From the NCBI GenBank assembly GCA_021029095.1, contig JAJOHG010000014.1, forward strand, positions 665,776 to 729,775: DNA of 64,000 nt. The letters run 5' to 3'. Origin of the DNA: Phellopilus nigrolimitatus. Lineage: Eukaryota > Basidiomycota > Agaricomycetes > Hymenochaetales > Hymenochaetaceae. Below the pieces are notes generated by a model. The model ran no database searches and was not told where the DNA came from. It was given only the letters and a program-made list of their open reading frames with translations. Position 1 is the first letter of the stretch; each line of letters begins with the position of its first letter. The position numbers and the translations under genes were made by a program. Positions 1 through 11,717 of this stretch are shown here, piece by piece.

Positions 1-1206
1 TACCTCGCGGATCATTGCGCGAATAGACAACACGCCCGACGTGCAGCCCTCGACGCTGGCTTCGCGCAACACGCTCTCGCAGGCGCTCGCACTGCACAAG
101 ACGACACGGACGATCAAGCCGACGTTCCACCCGCAATGGAAACTCATGCGCGTCATCTCCGGACATCTAGGCTGGGTGCGCTCGGTCGCGGTGGAGCCTG
201 GAAACAAGTGGTTTGTGACTGGGGCAGGGGACCGTGTTATTAAGGTGTGGGACATGGCGTCGGGCGAGCTGAAGTTGAGTTTGACTGGACACATATCGAC
301 GGTAAGAGGCCTTGCGGTGTCACCGCGGCATCCGTATCTGTTCTCATGTGGGGAGGATAAAGTGTGTCTCCTTCTTTCAATGTCTCAGACAGAAATGTGC
401 TGACTAAACTACAGATGGTGAAATGCTGGGACCTCGAAGTAAACAAAGTCATCCGGCATTACCACGGACACCTTTCCGGTGTGTACTCCCTCAGTCTGCA
501 CCCGACGCTGGATGTGCTTGTTACGGCTGGGCGTGACGCGTCTGCGCGTGTGTGGGATATGCGCACGAAGGCACCGATCCACGTGCTCACGGGGCACACC
601 GCGACGGTCGCGGATGTGAAGTGCCAGGAGAGCGACCCACAGGTAATCACAGGCAGCATGGACACGACCGTGCGCCTGTGGGACCTCGCCGCGGGCAAGA
701 CGATGACGACGCTCACGCACCACAAGAAGAGCGTCCGCGCGCTCGCGGTGCACCCGACTGAGTACTCATTCGCAAGTGCGTCGGCGGGTGGGAACAACAT
801 CAAAAAGTGGAAGTGCCCAGAGGGGACGTTCGTATTCAACTTCCCAGGGCACAACTGCGATTATCAATTCGATGTCAGTGAACGCGGATGGCGTGCTGTT
901 CGCGGGTGGTGAGTCCATTTTGAAGTCTTGAGTCACTTAATGGCGTTGAAATTTTATCCAGGCGACAATGGAACAATTTCTCTATGGGATTGGAACAGTG
1001 GTACTGCCTTTCAACATTTGGACGATGTTCCTCAGCCGGGCTCGCTCGAGGCGGAGGCGGGCGTGTTTGCCTCGACGTTCGACATGACCGGCACGCGTTT
1101 GATCACTGGTTGCGCCGACAAAACGATCAAGGTCTGTCATTTGCGCGTATCTTTCTTTTTGCCTTTGCTCACAGCATGTCAACAGATATATGCCGAACAA
1201 AACTAG
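1..1206 (+). CDS. PRP46: PLRG1/Prp46-type WD40 splicing factor, 5'-partial
   Basis: C-terminal WD40 propeller of the pleiotropic regulator 1 / Prp46 family, a component of the NineTeen complex of the spliceosome (nuclear). The repeats read [54 protein letters not shown] and [13 protein letters not shown], then [17 protein letters not shown], all diagnostic of this family. The frame is already open at base 2, so the N-terminus lies outside the window. Exons by eye: <1-361, 415-908, 962-1131 and 1186-1206, with introns of 53-54 nt. One extra T at about 856 breaks the frame inside exon 2 (GHN followed by [12 protein letters not shown] in the next frame). Because the gene is essential in yeasts and both sides of the break are perfectly conserved, I read this as a sequencing error rather than a pseudogene. 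Confidence 0.9.
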
Positions 1207-1479
1207 CATCTCCCATATTCTTTCGCTGTCATGTACTCTTATTGTAGTCACTCTTAGTTGTTTTTCCTGCTTACGCCTTTTGTAGATTCAGTCAACCACG
1301 CGGCTGTGCTTCTCCAAATTGCAATATATGCATATTTGACGGTCAGATCGTACAGAAAGCGATTCTCTGAAGAATATAATACTAGGGGAAAGTGAACGAT
1401 CAAGCGAATAAACAGACGTGACAAAAGAACGATTAATAGCGTAGAAATTCGAAATTTGGATGCAGGTAGGAGAAAAGGT

Positions 1480-2896
1480 TTAAGAGAACTTCCATCTGTT
1501 CTTGCAATTAACGCAGCTAGAAGTAGACTTGGGGTTAGATGCAATTGCACCGTTCGACACTGGTGAGGAACACGTACGTTACGAAAGTCTAGAAGAGGCA
1601 AGACGATGTATTAGTACATATCCGTAATAAAGCACAGGAAAACAGACGCACGGTCATCGGTTCATCAGCGCTCCTCGTCTGCGCCTGGCGATAGCGCGTC
1701 TTTCTTTGTTTGCATCTCCCGCATTGGAACGCGTCTGTCTCCGCTTGCTGCTCCTCGGCACCCAGAGACTTGTGCAGGTTCTCTTCCTGGATAGCCGCAT
1801 CGGCCGCCTTTCTTTCTTCTGAGGCCATTTCCTTCATTCCAATAACATATTAGAGTCGGTACGTCCGAAGTGAAAGAAGAGAGCGCACCTGACTAGTCAT
1901 CCTGCAGAACTTGGATACGGCAAGTTCTCCACTGACGATGCTACTGCGAAGACCGGGGTTGCTTTTGTCTTTGAGGTTGAGGTACAACGAACGAATCTTC
2001 CCTTTATAGTCCTTTCCCATATCATCATGATGGTCAGAGAGCACGGTAGCTTCAATAGATACCGCTCGTTTCAAAATTAGATCGTTGGCTGAATTAAGAG
2101 TTAGGATGTGATTCAAGACTGTATCAAATATGGAAACTCACGAGCGCCGGAATCGAGGGAAAGGGAATCGTATATCAGCTCAATACATTTGTCGCGAGTC
2201 TTATCCGCGGTAACGTTGATAACAACACCATCCGCCTTGGCCGAACGTACTGCGCCTTTGCTGAAAGAGGCATTAAAGGACGCGCCGGTGGGCGTTGTTG
2301 GCGATGCGATCGAATCCGCGACGGAAGCCTTGCGCACGGCTATGTGGTGCACATTACATGCATCGAATCAGAGGTTCAAGGGTATTTTTTAGAAGAAGAA
2401 AAAAAGCGCGAAAGTGAAAGAAAAAAAACTGGGTGGCACGTACGAGCTGGTTTGGCGGACGTGCTCGATGGGCCTTTAGCCCCTCCGCCTTGCTTCTGCC
2501 GCTCGACCTCGTTCTTCCACTTCTTGACAAGCTCTTTTGCCAAGTCTGCAACCTCCTTCGCCGAGTTCGATCTCAACTTGCCAACAGCGAGACCGACCTT
2601 GCTTTCCTGGCAGGAGTAAGAACAAACTGAGGTTAGTGGGACTTCAATCAAAGCATGACAAAGCGGAAGGCGCACGCACCCTGAGCAGAGCCTCGGAGAC
2701 CACCACATCCTTCTTCAAAAGGCGCAAAATGTCGACGGTTTGCTGTAAGGTGAAAACAAGACCAGATAATCAGCAAAGAAATCGAGAAAACGGAGTGAAC
2801 GAAGAGGTGTAGGGGTTTTGGTCATGACTTCACCTCAGTCGTTGATGCATGCTGCAGCTCCTTTGCGAGCTTTCTCAACTCAGCAACTTCAGACAT
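1480..2896 (-). CDS. DST1: Transcription elongation factor TFIIS
   Basis: TFIIS rescues arrested RNA polymerase II by stimulating transcript cleavage in the nucleus. Eight exons rebuild a 304-aa protein: complement 2834-2896, 2680-2742, 2444-2606, 2142-2339, 1889-2088, 1652-1831, 1578-1588 and 1480-1516. The N-terminal LW domain (VSEALLRESKVGLAVGKL, KELVKKWKNEVERQK) is followed by a linker. The central domain (TRDKCIELIYDSL to SGELAVSKFCRMTS) comes next, then the C-terminal zinc ribbon with CGRCK and CVNC cysteine pairs and the catalytic RSADEPMT acidic loop, ending NRWKFS. Length and order match fungal TFIIS. Exon 7 is only 11 nt. The start gives MSEVAELRKLAKELQ, the usual fungal beginning. 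The sum of exons is an exact codon multiple. Confidence 0.93.
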
Positions 2897-3762
2897 CTCC
2901 TGCCCTACGTCCTCTGCCAGCTCGATATCCTAATGGTCTGTCTACGCCTAGCTACTGTACAGAGTACGGAACTCGGGGACGACGACTGCTCCTTCACTAT
3001 CTGTGATATCGTCGTGGAGGTAGCTCACAAAGGCGTGAGAAACAGGCAGCAACCTTGGGCACCCTTAACATCGTCGTCAGCCAGTTTTCGTGGGCCACTG
3101 AACATTCTTGCATATCTGCTGTCTGACCATAGTATTATAAAGAGCGAGCGTCATGCTAGAGCTTAAACTGAAAGATAAAGGAAAACGAAGGTTGGCCGTG
3201 GACCTTACAACTTTAGTACGTTCGAGTGGGCTGGTGTTAGGCGCGCAGGTAGCGCACAGTGGACTTTTCAAAGTGAGCATGCATTCAATGCATACGACTA
3301 CAAGGGAAAATGATGCCGAAGTAATTGCTAAGAAAACAATACTTGAAAGTACCTTTGACCTGGACTTACAAGAGTCCTTTGAATGATTGGCTGCAGCATG
3401 TCAGACTAGTAAGGCCTGGGGAATTCTTCGGAATATACGAATCTGGAGAATTAGGTGGTTGTCAAACGCCACTCGATTATTTTGAAGAGACACGAGGCGT
3501 AGCATTGGATTGTATGCGTAGTAATGGTCTACGGACTGCTTCAGAGGGAGGATTGCAGGCAAGCGAAGATGAGCTAGTAGCTGATTTGTATTTAGAACAC
3601 TAATAATGAACAGTCGTAGAGACAAAACGGTAGCTTTACGATGAGGTTCTTTAAGTACACTGCAATTGACCGACAACGTAGTAAATAGAAAGATGGTGGA
3701 AAAGCAATGAAAGCAGCGAAAGAGATGGGACGATGATAAAGGTAGACAAAGGCTCGGAGACT
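2897..3762. other. Intergenic, no gene seen
   Basis: Stretch between the TFIIS start and the SUMO stop. It must hold the TFIIS promoter and the SUMO 3' end. I see no conserved protein, tRNA or repeat in it; the open frames are short and lack codon character. Confidence 0.5.
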
Positions 3763-4358
3763 TCATGCACGACCTCCAACCTCTGTCAAACGAGGATATG
3801 TAAGCATAAGGATCTGACAAACGGATGAAAAGACTGACGTTCAACCATTACATCGATCGTGTCTTAAAAATAAGAAATCAGTCAAACTATGCTTATGAAT
3901 TGAGACAAAATGTAAAGAAGCTTACCGTTTTCCTCCATGTCGAGACTTGCAGGCGTATCATCGTCATTGATGCGGTCGCCATCGTACAAAAATCTAGCCA
4001 ACAGTCATTGTTCATAGAGGTGAGACATTAGACGTAATGCAGTGGATCCCGAAAGCGTACGTACCGAATCGTGCCCACTTCCTTCCCGATTTTATGCGCA
4101 TACGCAGACTGTAGTTTGCTCAACTTTGTGCTCCGCTTGATCTTGAAAAACACTTCCTCGCCTCCCGATGAAACAACCTGGCCAGATAAACACACATCAG
4201 CACTGAACCCGAACGGACGCGACCTCGAGACTTTCGATAATTCATTATGTTCCGAGACATACCTTGATGTTGATGGGGGCGTTGGCATCTTCAGCCTTTG
4301 GTGACACCTCCTCATTCTCCTCCTGCGTAGGCGGCGGGACGTGCTCTTCGTCCGACAT
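3763..4358 (-). CDS. SMT3: SUMO (ubiquitin-like modifier)
   Basis: Small ubiquitin-related modifier, conjugated to lysines of mostly nuclear proteins. Five exons (complement 4263-4358, 4065-4177, 3926-3993, 3839-3862, 3763-3782) give a 106-aa precursor. The first exon reads MSDEEHVPPPTQEENEEVSP. The beta-grasp fold follows with VVSSGGEEVFFKIKRST, the YAHKIGKEVGTIRFLYDG segment, and RINDDDTPASLDMEEN. The end is VEQVGGRA*, so the di-glycine is followed by two residues (RA) that a Ulp-type protease must remove. All junctions use consensus donors and the exon lengths sum to 107 codons. The only window-specific change from the family is Asp-Thr-Ile in place of the usual Asp-Gln-Ile before DVMVEQ. 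Confidence 0.94.
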
Positions 4359-5447
4359 GGGTGGCTTTCAAAGAACTTTGGATGAAATGACGGTTTTGCG
4401 TGTCGTGATATCCTTAGAGGACTAACTGAGAGGACCAAATTGAAGAGGTGTAAAGTAAGGTGCTCTGCGCCACGCTTGAATGTTTAGTTCGACGTCGACG
4501 TTTGACTTTGGGCGCAAGCCGCTGCTTCTTTCCTAAAATGGATGCTTATCCACTCTCCGAGCGACGATCCGGACCAGACCGACCACCCCGATTTTTTTCC
4601 CCTTCAGCACTACTCCTTATGAACACAAGCAGCCATCTCAATAACGAGTGTCTTTCAGCACTCACGGATATTTCTTCAGCCTGTTCCGAGATCCTATCAA
4701 CTTTTGGATCTAGTCACAGGCGTCATTGGCTCGGAGAAGCATTGCAAGAGCCTGAACCTTTTCAACCATCGCTCCTTGCTTATGGAAAATGGAGAACACC
4801 AGCTCTGCCAGTTTGTTTTTGAAAGAGATATATAACTTATTTATCTATTTCGAAACTAACTATTCGGCTGTACTAGCTCATCCTTCGAGGCTACGTGACA
4901 GATTAAATCCCAGTAAGTAAAATGAAAAGCAGAATAAAATCAATTGCTTTTTTCTACTACATACAATGACTACCTGCTCAAGGATGCTTATTACTTTGGA
5001 CAATTGAGTCCCGGAGCAATGCGTCGACTCATAGACTCTTTCTAGAAGTATGTGGCTCTATGATACTCTCGGTTTGAGGTAGCTCTTTTGGTGAGCAAGT
5101 CTGTCTTTGACTGAAGACTAAAGTAAAGTATTGATTCATTTTTATTTTACATCTTGTAACTGGGTCAATTCTAGCATTTCCAGCCCTCGAGGCTCTTGTC
5201 ATGAGATACATACGACCATATAAAATTGACAGTCGAAGGTGTGCTCAATTCTAGTCAAGATGGTACAGAGACATTTTAACTGTGGCTTGTCGTATTTTTA
5301 GTAAATTAATAAACGGGAGTATCTATAGATGCTATTAGACTTCAATTCGGGATAAGATACGAAGCTCAGTAAGGCATTTTCCACGCTTCTCCGAAAGATG
5401 CTGGACTGGAGGCATTACGAGTCTGGTAATAACGTTCACTGAGTCTA
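4359..5447. other. Intergenic, no gene seen
   Basis: About 1.1 kb between the SUMO start and the stop of the 192-aa orphan. It includes the SUMO promoter. The longest open frame (about 120 codons from 4460) has no recognisable domain and no plausible splice partners, so I do not call it. Confidence 0.45.
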
Positions 5448-6026
5448 CTATTTCCTACTGAACTTCCTCAACATTGTGCGCAGCTTGGATTGTTTTGTTG
5501 GCGTCCAAATCGACAAAACGCTCTTTTTGCGCTTTGCGTCGTTCCCGAGCTTGATTACCCTTTCCGCAACTTTATCTGTTCTTCTGAATCTGACATCGTT
5601 CTGGAAAATGAACCCGATCCGCGCCAGGAAAGCCGCAAGACTGTCCTCGTACGACCTCCATGTCAACACATCGGGGACCGGGGACGTCAGCACATCGCGC
5701 ACCCTTCGCAGCTCCTTCCGGTCCAACGGCCCGTTCTTAAGCTTGACGGCAATTTGCAGGTTGAGGTAGTGGTCTGTATGCAGCTCTGTGATGCTTTCAA
5801 TGCGCTTGGGCGTCCGCGCTATATTGTACTTGTCCGCTGTCCTGCCCACCGACTTGGCCGTGACCCCGTACTGGAAGAGTTCCGCGACTGTATGGTCGTG
5901 TTCTCCCCATATAAGTAGGATTCCCATCCGCGTCGGCCACTTTGGCTGGACATCCAGGAAGACGACGTAAATAGAATTGGGCTCAAATGAACCCTCAAAT
6001 TCTGGGATCTGTCCGTGGAATGTCAT
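5448..6026 (-). CDS. Orphan protein, ~190-aa family (copy 1)
   Basis: I do not recognise this 192-aa protein. It is a clear paralogue of the genes at 23105-23677 and 50473-51045. Shared blocks include GQI.. F.GS.EP.SI near the start, LQIAVKL in the middle, LAAFL.R..F.FQ.D..FR..DK.AE.VI towards the end, and a basic C-terminus. I chose ATG 6026 (MTFHGQIPEF) because the bases just upstream are a conserved 5'-UTR intron: GTGCGT donor, CTTTCAG acceptor directly before the ATG, kept in all three copies while the reading frame upstream is not. No signal peptide or membrane segment is visible. It lies just downstream of the large orphan gene (6613-9901), in the same direction. The mirror copies of this pair are convergent. 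Confidence 0.6.
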   Translation of the reverse strand: MTFHGQIPEFEGSFEPNSIYVVFLDVQPKWPTRMGILLIWGEHDHTVAELFQYGVTAKSVGRTADKYNIARTPKRIESITELHTDHYLNLQIAVKLKNGPLDRKELRRVRDVLTSPVPDVLTWRSYEDSLAAFLARIGFIFQNDVRFRRTDKVAERVIKLGNDAKRKKSVLSIWTPTKQSKLRTMLRKFSRK

Positions 6027-6612
6027 TCTGAAAGACCAAAGCTGTGATAAGGAAGTCCTCTGTATCGGTGAAAAACGCACTGTTCTGCTCTTAGATCTCT
6101 ACGCTGAATGTTTTGACAAAGTTCGGTAGAATAGTTCATGATTATATGTTGCCCCGGTAATCATAGGATTGCAAAGTCGCAAAGTTGCACGACAGTAACT
6201 ATTGGAAGGCCGGCTGCTCGGAGCATCTACGTGTACCTATGCAATCAACCGATCGTCAAGAGCGTGCAAACTAAAGAAGAGCAGAGTAGATTATAACGTC
6301 TTTATTGGGAACGACGGAGTACGAGTGCACGAGTGACTCAGATACCGTTTTCCCCTCCTGGGCAGCTCTATCATCGTCGCAGAAACATGCGCAATGAAGT
6401 CACAAGAAAAGACAAATCTTATTCTGGCAAACAAACTGAAAATACAAGCGGTAGTAATGAATACCGAATACAAAGGTGACTCTCGATCGTAGAGTAAATA
6501 ATGATATAATATCATGAATCCGTCCAGTCTTTCCAAAGGCATAAACAATTGTGTCGTCGCAGTCACAGATTTAAAAAGAAAAATAGAATAAATAAATTCT
6601 TGATGACGTTTC
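6027..6612. other. Intergenic, no gene seen
   Basis: Holds the 5'-UTR intron and promoter of the 192-aa orphan and the 3'-UTR of the large orphan gene. Nothing else is recognised. Confidence 0.45.
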
Positions 6613-9600
6613 TTAGAATCCGCCGTTGACGCGTCGTCCTCCACCTTGGCCATCCCTTTCCCAGTGGCCTCCCCATGCACCATCACGTCGCGACCCGGAA
6701 TATCCTACCTGCCCCTCGTCCTGGCCTCGTTGTCCGGAACGCACATGGTTGTTGAGGCGATCATCTCCTGAGAGGCTTTGGCCACGACGTTCATCGCGGT
6801 TGCGGTCGTCGTAGCGGCGATAACCGTTGGACGAGCCATTGCCTCGACGTTCAACCCGGTCGCGATCGTCGTAGCGCCGGTAGCCGTTTGAAGGGCCTTG
6901 GCTTCGTTCACCGCGGTCGTGGTAGCGCTGGTAGCCATTTGACGGGCCTTGGCCTCGACGATCATTATAGTCGCGGTCCTCGTAACGCCGACTATCACTT
7001 GAGGTTCCGCCACGAGAAGGTCCACGATCATTCCAGTTGGGGCGCGGGCGCTGACCTCTGTCGTCACCATATCTGTCACGTCTGTCAGGAGCACGTCGCT
7101 CATTCCTGACGCCAGTACCAGTCAGGGAAGCTCTAGCGGTAGGCGCAGACATCCTAGGAGGCGCAGAGGACTCAGAGGACGCGACATCGGAGGTTGAAGC
7201 CGAAGGAATCCTAGGAGGCATAGAGAGCTCAGAAGAAACATCATCAGAAGTCGACGCCGAGGAGGCTTGAGCAGAGTCGGATACATTGTTCGAAGAGAGC
7301 ATAGCCTCGATGGGGTTGGCGTTGGCGCGTTTCGCCATCTCTATCGCCTCCCGAGCACGTTTCCGTGCAGCAGCCCCGCCACCTCGTCTGTTGGCAGGTC
7401 TCTTGATCCGGGGAACTCTGATTTCCGGAGCTTCAGGCGTCACATCAGCCATAGAGGAAGACGCAGCAGAGGTCAGCTCAGCAGGGCCCGGAGAAGCTGA
7501 GGGTCCAGACGGCGCAGTTCCTTCCGCATGTTTAGAAATGAGCCCGGAGGACGACGGAGACAAAGGCGAGCCAACGCTTGTATCAAAAATAGATGCAGAC
7601 GAAGGTGCACCCCAAAGCGCCGAGTCGCTGACGATCGCATCCTCAAATGATGAGAAAGCCGGGAGTGTCGAGGAGCCCTCGAGATCGACACTCTCCGCCT
7701 TTTCTTTCGCCGACGACTCTAGGATGGTAAGTGACGACCCAGCATCAATAGTATTCAGCAACGAGCTCTCCATAGGGCCGATTTCTTGTGAGTCCTTCGG
7801 GTTTCCAGTGCTCTCGAGCGTGTCCATATGCTGGAGGGCACAACCAGTTCCAGAGTCCACGGAGTCCGAGCCTCCCTCGATCGAAGAACCAAGCAGCGAA
7901 TCATCCATCATAGCAAGCGCGTCTTCCGACAGCGTTGCTGAAGATCCAGGGCCGGTCTCGCCGAGAGAGATGTTGCTATTCATCGTGTTGGTGAGAATCG
8001 CGTCCTTGACTTGGACATCACTTCCAGTTGACGAGTAAGTCTTCGCCTTCTCTTCGTGCACCTTCTCATCCTTGCACTCGACGTCGGGTAGTACAACTGA
8101 CTCGTGAGTAGCAACGCCGCCAAGAGACGTCTTCAGGTCCGATACGGAGTCGCTCGGCAAAGAAGTCTCTGCTGTGTCGGTTGAAAGATCACTGGCTACG
8201 TCCGCGTCACTGGAAGCGGAGTCCTGGATATAAATAAGCATCTGAGCTCCGATAAGCCATTAAACTCGACTGACCCCGCTCTTATTTGATGTCGCTTTTT
8301 CTTCGTTCGTGTTTTCATCACATGTAACCAAATTGTCGACAGGTACGTCGGCCTTGAGATCTGGGTTCCGGATTACAACCATGTCCTTGCATTCCGAAAG
8401 TCGGACACGGGCGTAAGAGTCGGTAAACATTACGCAGCGGTAGCTGTTGTTGTCAACAGGAGCCTTGGAAGACGTGAGCAGGAGCCAAGTGGGAGCAACA
8501 GAAACTTACCATAGTCGCCCCTGATTTCTCATCCTCGCTCAAGTTGTCGTGGTCTGCGCTTGGAGATGGGTCGCTCTCCGAGTATGAAGTTTCGATCTCG
8601 CCTTCAGATTCTCTTGATGTCATAATACGAGAGGACGCGTTGGTGACCATTTCGGCGCGGAAGAGTGATATGTCTTCGAGAAAGTCTTTCTGGTATAGTA
8701 GGGCACCATACATTAATACAGCGATCGCTGCCTAAGAAGCCAGGTCATGTGAGCGGAAATTAGACTATCCAAAGACGAGAACACGTACAATGATACAGAG
8801 CGATGCCAGCATAGTCTCATAAGTCATAGTTGCCAGAGAAGAGACCTATCGCAAACGAAAGCGTGAGCCGTCGAATACAATAGATAAAGCGCATTTGAAT
8901 AGCTCACATGGCGTACAATAGCTGCGTCGTAGACATAGTATGCGATTGATCCAAACCGATAGTAAATGCGCTCTCCGATGACAATAGCGAGCTTGAAGGT
9001 CGTTAAAGCCTATCACCGCAGCGGGTATGTTAACAGATCATCGTAGCACGAAATGGAGCAGACGCACGATAGTCACAAGGTGTACTCCAATTGCAGAGAA
9101 TTCGTTAATAATTTCTCTGACCCCTGAAGCGAGTGACTGGTCTTGCAGTGGCGGCGCGAACTCTGAGTCCGCGCCTGTGATTTCGACGGACGGCTCGACG
9201 TTGGCGGCCTTAAAGACCAGCTCGGCGTCGGCGTCCTCGGTGGCATTTCCCGCGTGTGCGACAATGTCCGCAGAAAGCGTTGGAGTCGACAGCGTGGCAT
9301 CGGACGGCGTGGTATCGGACGGTGTAGCATCAGACAGCGTGGCATCGGTAAGCGCCATGGGTTGCTCGACGTAAGCGGCATACGCCTTCTCAACGTCCAC
9401 AACCCCGGCGGGTATACCCATGCCAGCGTCCTCAGAGACCGTGATAGATGTGTAGTTACCGTGTGCGAAGTGTTCGTCGACTGATTCCGGAAGCTCGAGG
9501 AGCTCGATGACGGGCGGTGACGAGAAGCATGCGGGGGTGGCAAAGGCCTGTCCAATATTGTCGTATGGCGTGTATTCCGGGTGCCTAGGTGCGTAGTCCG

Positions 9601-9901
9601 ATGCGAGGGTAGAAGACGGTGCAGGGGTCGATCCGAGGGAGGTGGCAAGGTCCTCGCCGCCGCACTGGAACAGGGTGGAGAGGAAGTCCGCGTTGACTGA
9701 CTGGGTGGCAAGGTCTAGCACGGCGTGGTTCTTGAACGACTGCGCACCGTACAGGGTCTGTGCAAACGAGTACGAGGTGTCGAAGTCATACTTGTCCACA
9801 TAGCCGGGCTGACGGACGTGGAGGGCGCGGTCGTCGTTGACGGGGGGAACGAGGGACAGGACGAGGGAGAGAGTCGGGGCGAATCCCCGGAGGAACACCA
9901 T
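6613..9901 (-). CDS. Large orphan membrane protein with Arg-rich motif (copy A)
   Basis: Unrecognised 1004-aa protein in six exons, all phase 0: complement 9068-9901, 8908-9009, 8789-8845, 8510-8731, 8275-8463 and 6613-8223. Residues about 7-22 (APTLSLVLSLVPPV) resemble a signal peptide or anchor. An acidic Ser/Thr/Asp-rich stretch ends with DAELVFKAANVEP. A hydrophobic membrane module (about residues 260-345) is split exactly over exons 1 to 4. Next comes a long acidic Ser-rich region, the basic motif RPANRRGGGAAARKRARE, and a C-terminal tail of about four Arg/Asp/Gly repeats (GPSNGYRRYDDRD). The motif looks like a nuclear localisation or RNA-binding patch, but that is inference. Paralogues lie at 24360-28138, 46016-49789 and 36261-37886. 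Only this copy keeps the repeat tail in frame. Confidence 0.7.
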
Positions 9902-10011
9902 GTTTCCCGGGTTGCTGTTGAGAGTGCTTCGAGTGGAGAGTGCTTCTGCTGCTGGGGGAGATGGGGGAACGAGGTCAAGAAACGAATGAGGGAGACGGGA
10001 GTGGCAGGCAG

Positions 10012-10022
10012 GTATTTATATG
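10012..10022 (-). promoter_or_regulatory. TATA box of copy A
   Basis: Reading on the minus strand, CATATAAATAC lies about 110 bases before ATG 9901. The same element and the surrounding ~240 bases are nearly identical in front of the genes at 28138 and 46016, so this is a shared promoter. Confidence 0.6.
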
Positions 10023-10145
10023 CAGCGAGGATTATGTCAGGAACGCGCTCTCGGAAGCGCAACAAGGCGCGTCGGTGGCGGGCAGTTTCTTGTTTCGGCC
10101 AGACCTCTTCCGCTCGATGACATGTATGACGTCTCGCGTGACGCA

Positions 10146-11717
10146 TACTCTCGACGAAGTCGAACTTTAAATTTCGTAGACTGGATTCCTTGAGCCAATG
10201 TCTCTGGTAGGTTAGTAGAGCTTCATGAATATTCCTGGTCAATACAGGCAACACTCGGGACTTAATTTCTCGCCGTTCCGATTCTAGTCGTTGACCTTCC
10301 GGACCTGCCAATACAAGTAGATTTTAAAGAAGAAAAACGTGCAATAAATAAATAAAAAAGCACAGTATCCCCAAGCACTGAATACGCGTTGAATTTTCGA
10401 ACTGCTTACCTTACCGCTGTGCATAAGGAATGCAGTAGAATCAGTATGCCTCGACCTGGATTCCCCCCACCGAAGACATATTGTTTCTGGCCTACAGAGC
10501 TCGGCCGAATCAGCATATATGAAGTTGGTGTCGACGCAAAAGATTAATCGTAAAGGTGCGGTTTTCTGTCAGACTTCTGGAGTTAATCCGACTACCGTGT
10601 CCAGTTTTCGTTCCCACTCCTATTCAAATGCTTGCTATGTGAACGCAACCTCTCCTCGAATAGCCACGATGGAATACTCCAGGATCACAAGCAGCGCGCT
10701 ATACTGCGACTCCGTACCGACGAGTCTACCCAACGAATACTGCTCTGGATACTTGGCAGACCGCAGTCACAGTATAAGGAGGATCAGGACGGATAAAGAC
10801 TAACGCAGCCTCAGAAAGAAAAGAGGTCCCGAAGGCAATTACACATTGAGCCTTCGACAAAGGCCAAGTCCTGTCCGAACTTTGCAGATCACTATTGAGT
10901 ATCGTAACCAATTGGCAGGAACACGAGGCGTACCTATAATTCAGCTATCGTGTATTTTCGACGACCACTAGAAATCAGGAGTCCTGTGCAAGCGGGGCGA
11001 TAGACTCGTCAAGAGATCTTTCATCATACCAAAATATGGAAGGGTCTGACTTTGACACAATATGACACCCCATTACATGAGATGTATATGATGTCGAGCG
11101 TAAGGTAGAAGTGACATCTGTAGTCCTTTTCAGATTGTTTCACTGGGAATCCCCCATGCTCCTCAAGTCCATTTGCATTTCAAATATTCGTAGAAGCAAC
11201 GACTGTAAGTCGAGTGACAGCAGTGAGGTCTGAGTTCGAGCTCAGAATACGTACATATTTCAAAGTCTCAACATTGTCTCGTAGATCTCGCATCGCCCGT
11301 AGATGGAGTGATGGAAAAGAAGGGGCTTTCTGCTCTCTGGCTATCCGGACTTCGCTTGCACCCAGGAAAAGGTTAGAGATGCAAAAGAGTCAAGACAGGA
11401 AAGCATTGGTCTACAAGCAGGGGACAGTCGGCAATAATAATAAAGATATGGTTCCCTTTGTCGTCTGAGAATTGGGAGTCAGAATAGTCATAGAAATTGA
11501 GAAACAAAGACGTTCGTATTCGAAAAATGTAGTAAAAATTAGTTCTCACGAATACAAAACGCCTATCAGTCAAAAAAATTAGGAGCATCCACTTCCACTC
11601 GTCGACGGTCGCCGACGCTTGCGTGCTGTATATGGTCTATAAAACTCGGGTCTACTTGAGCAGCGTACAACCGACGGATTACATAGTGCTTGAGCCTGTA
11701 AGAAAACCCTCCCAACG
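10146..11717. other. Intergenic, outer end of left arm
   Basis: No gene is recognised. From 10945 rightwards the sequence pairs with the reverse complement of the window's right end, so the outer limit of the inverted repeat is at or left of 10945 as far as this window can show. The homology with 28382 seen in copy A stops at about 10145. Confidence 0.5.

Noticed and set aside
3401..3844. 147-codon frame overlapping the SUMO 3' end
   Set aside because: It overlaps the proven last SUMO exons on the same strand in another frame and has no domain.
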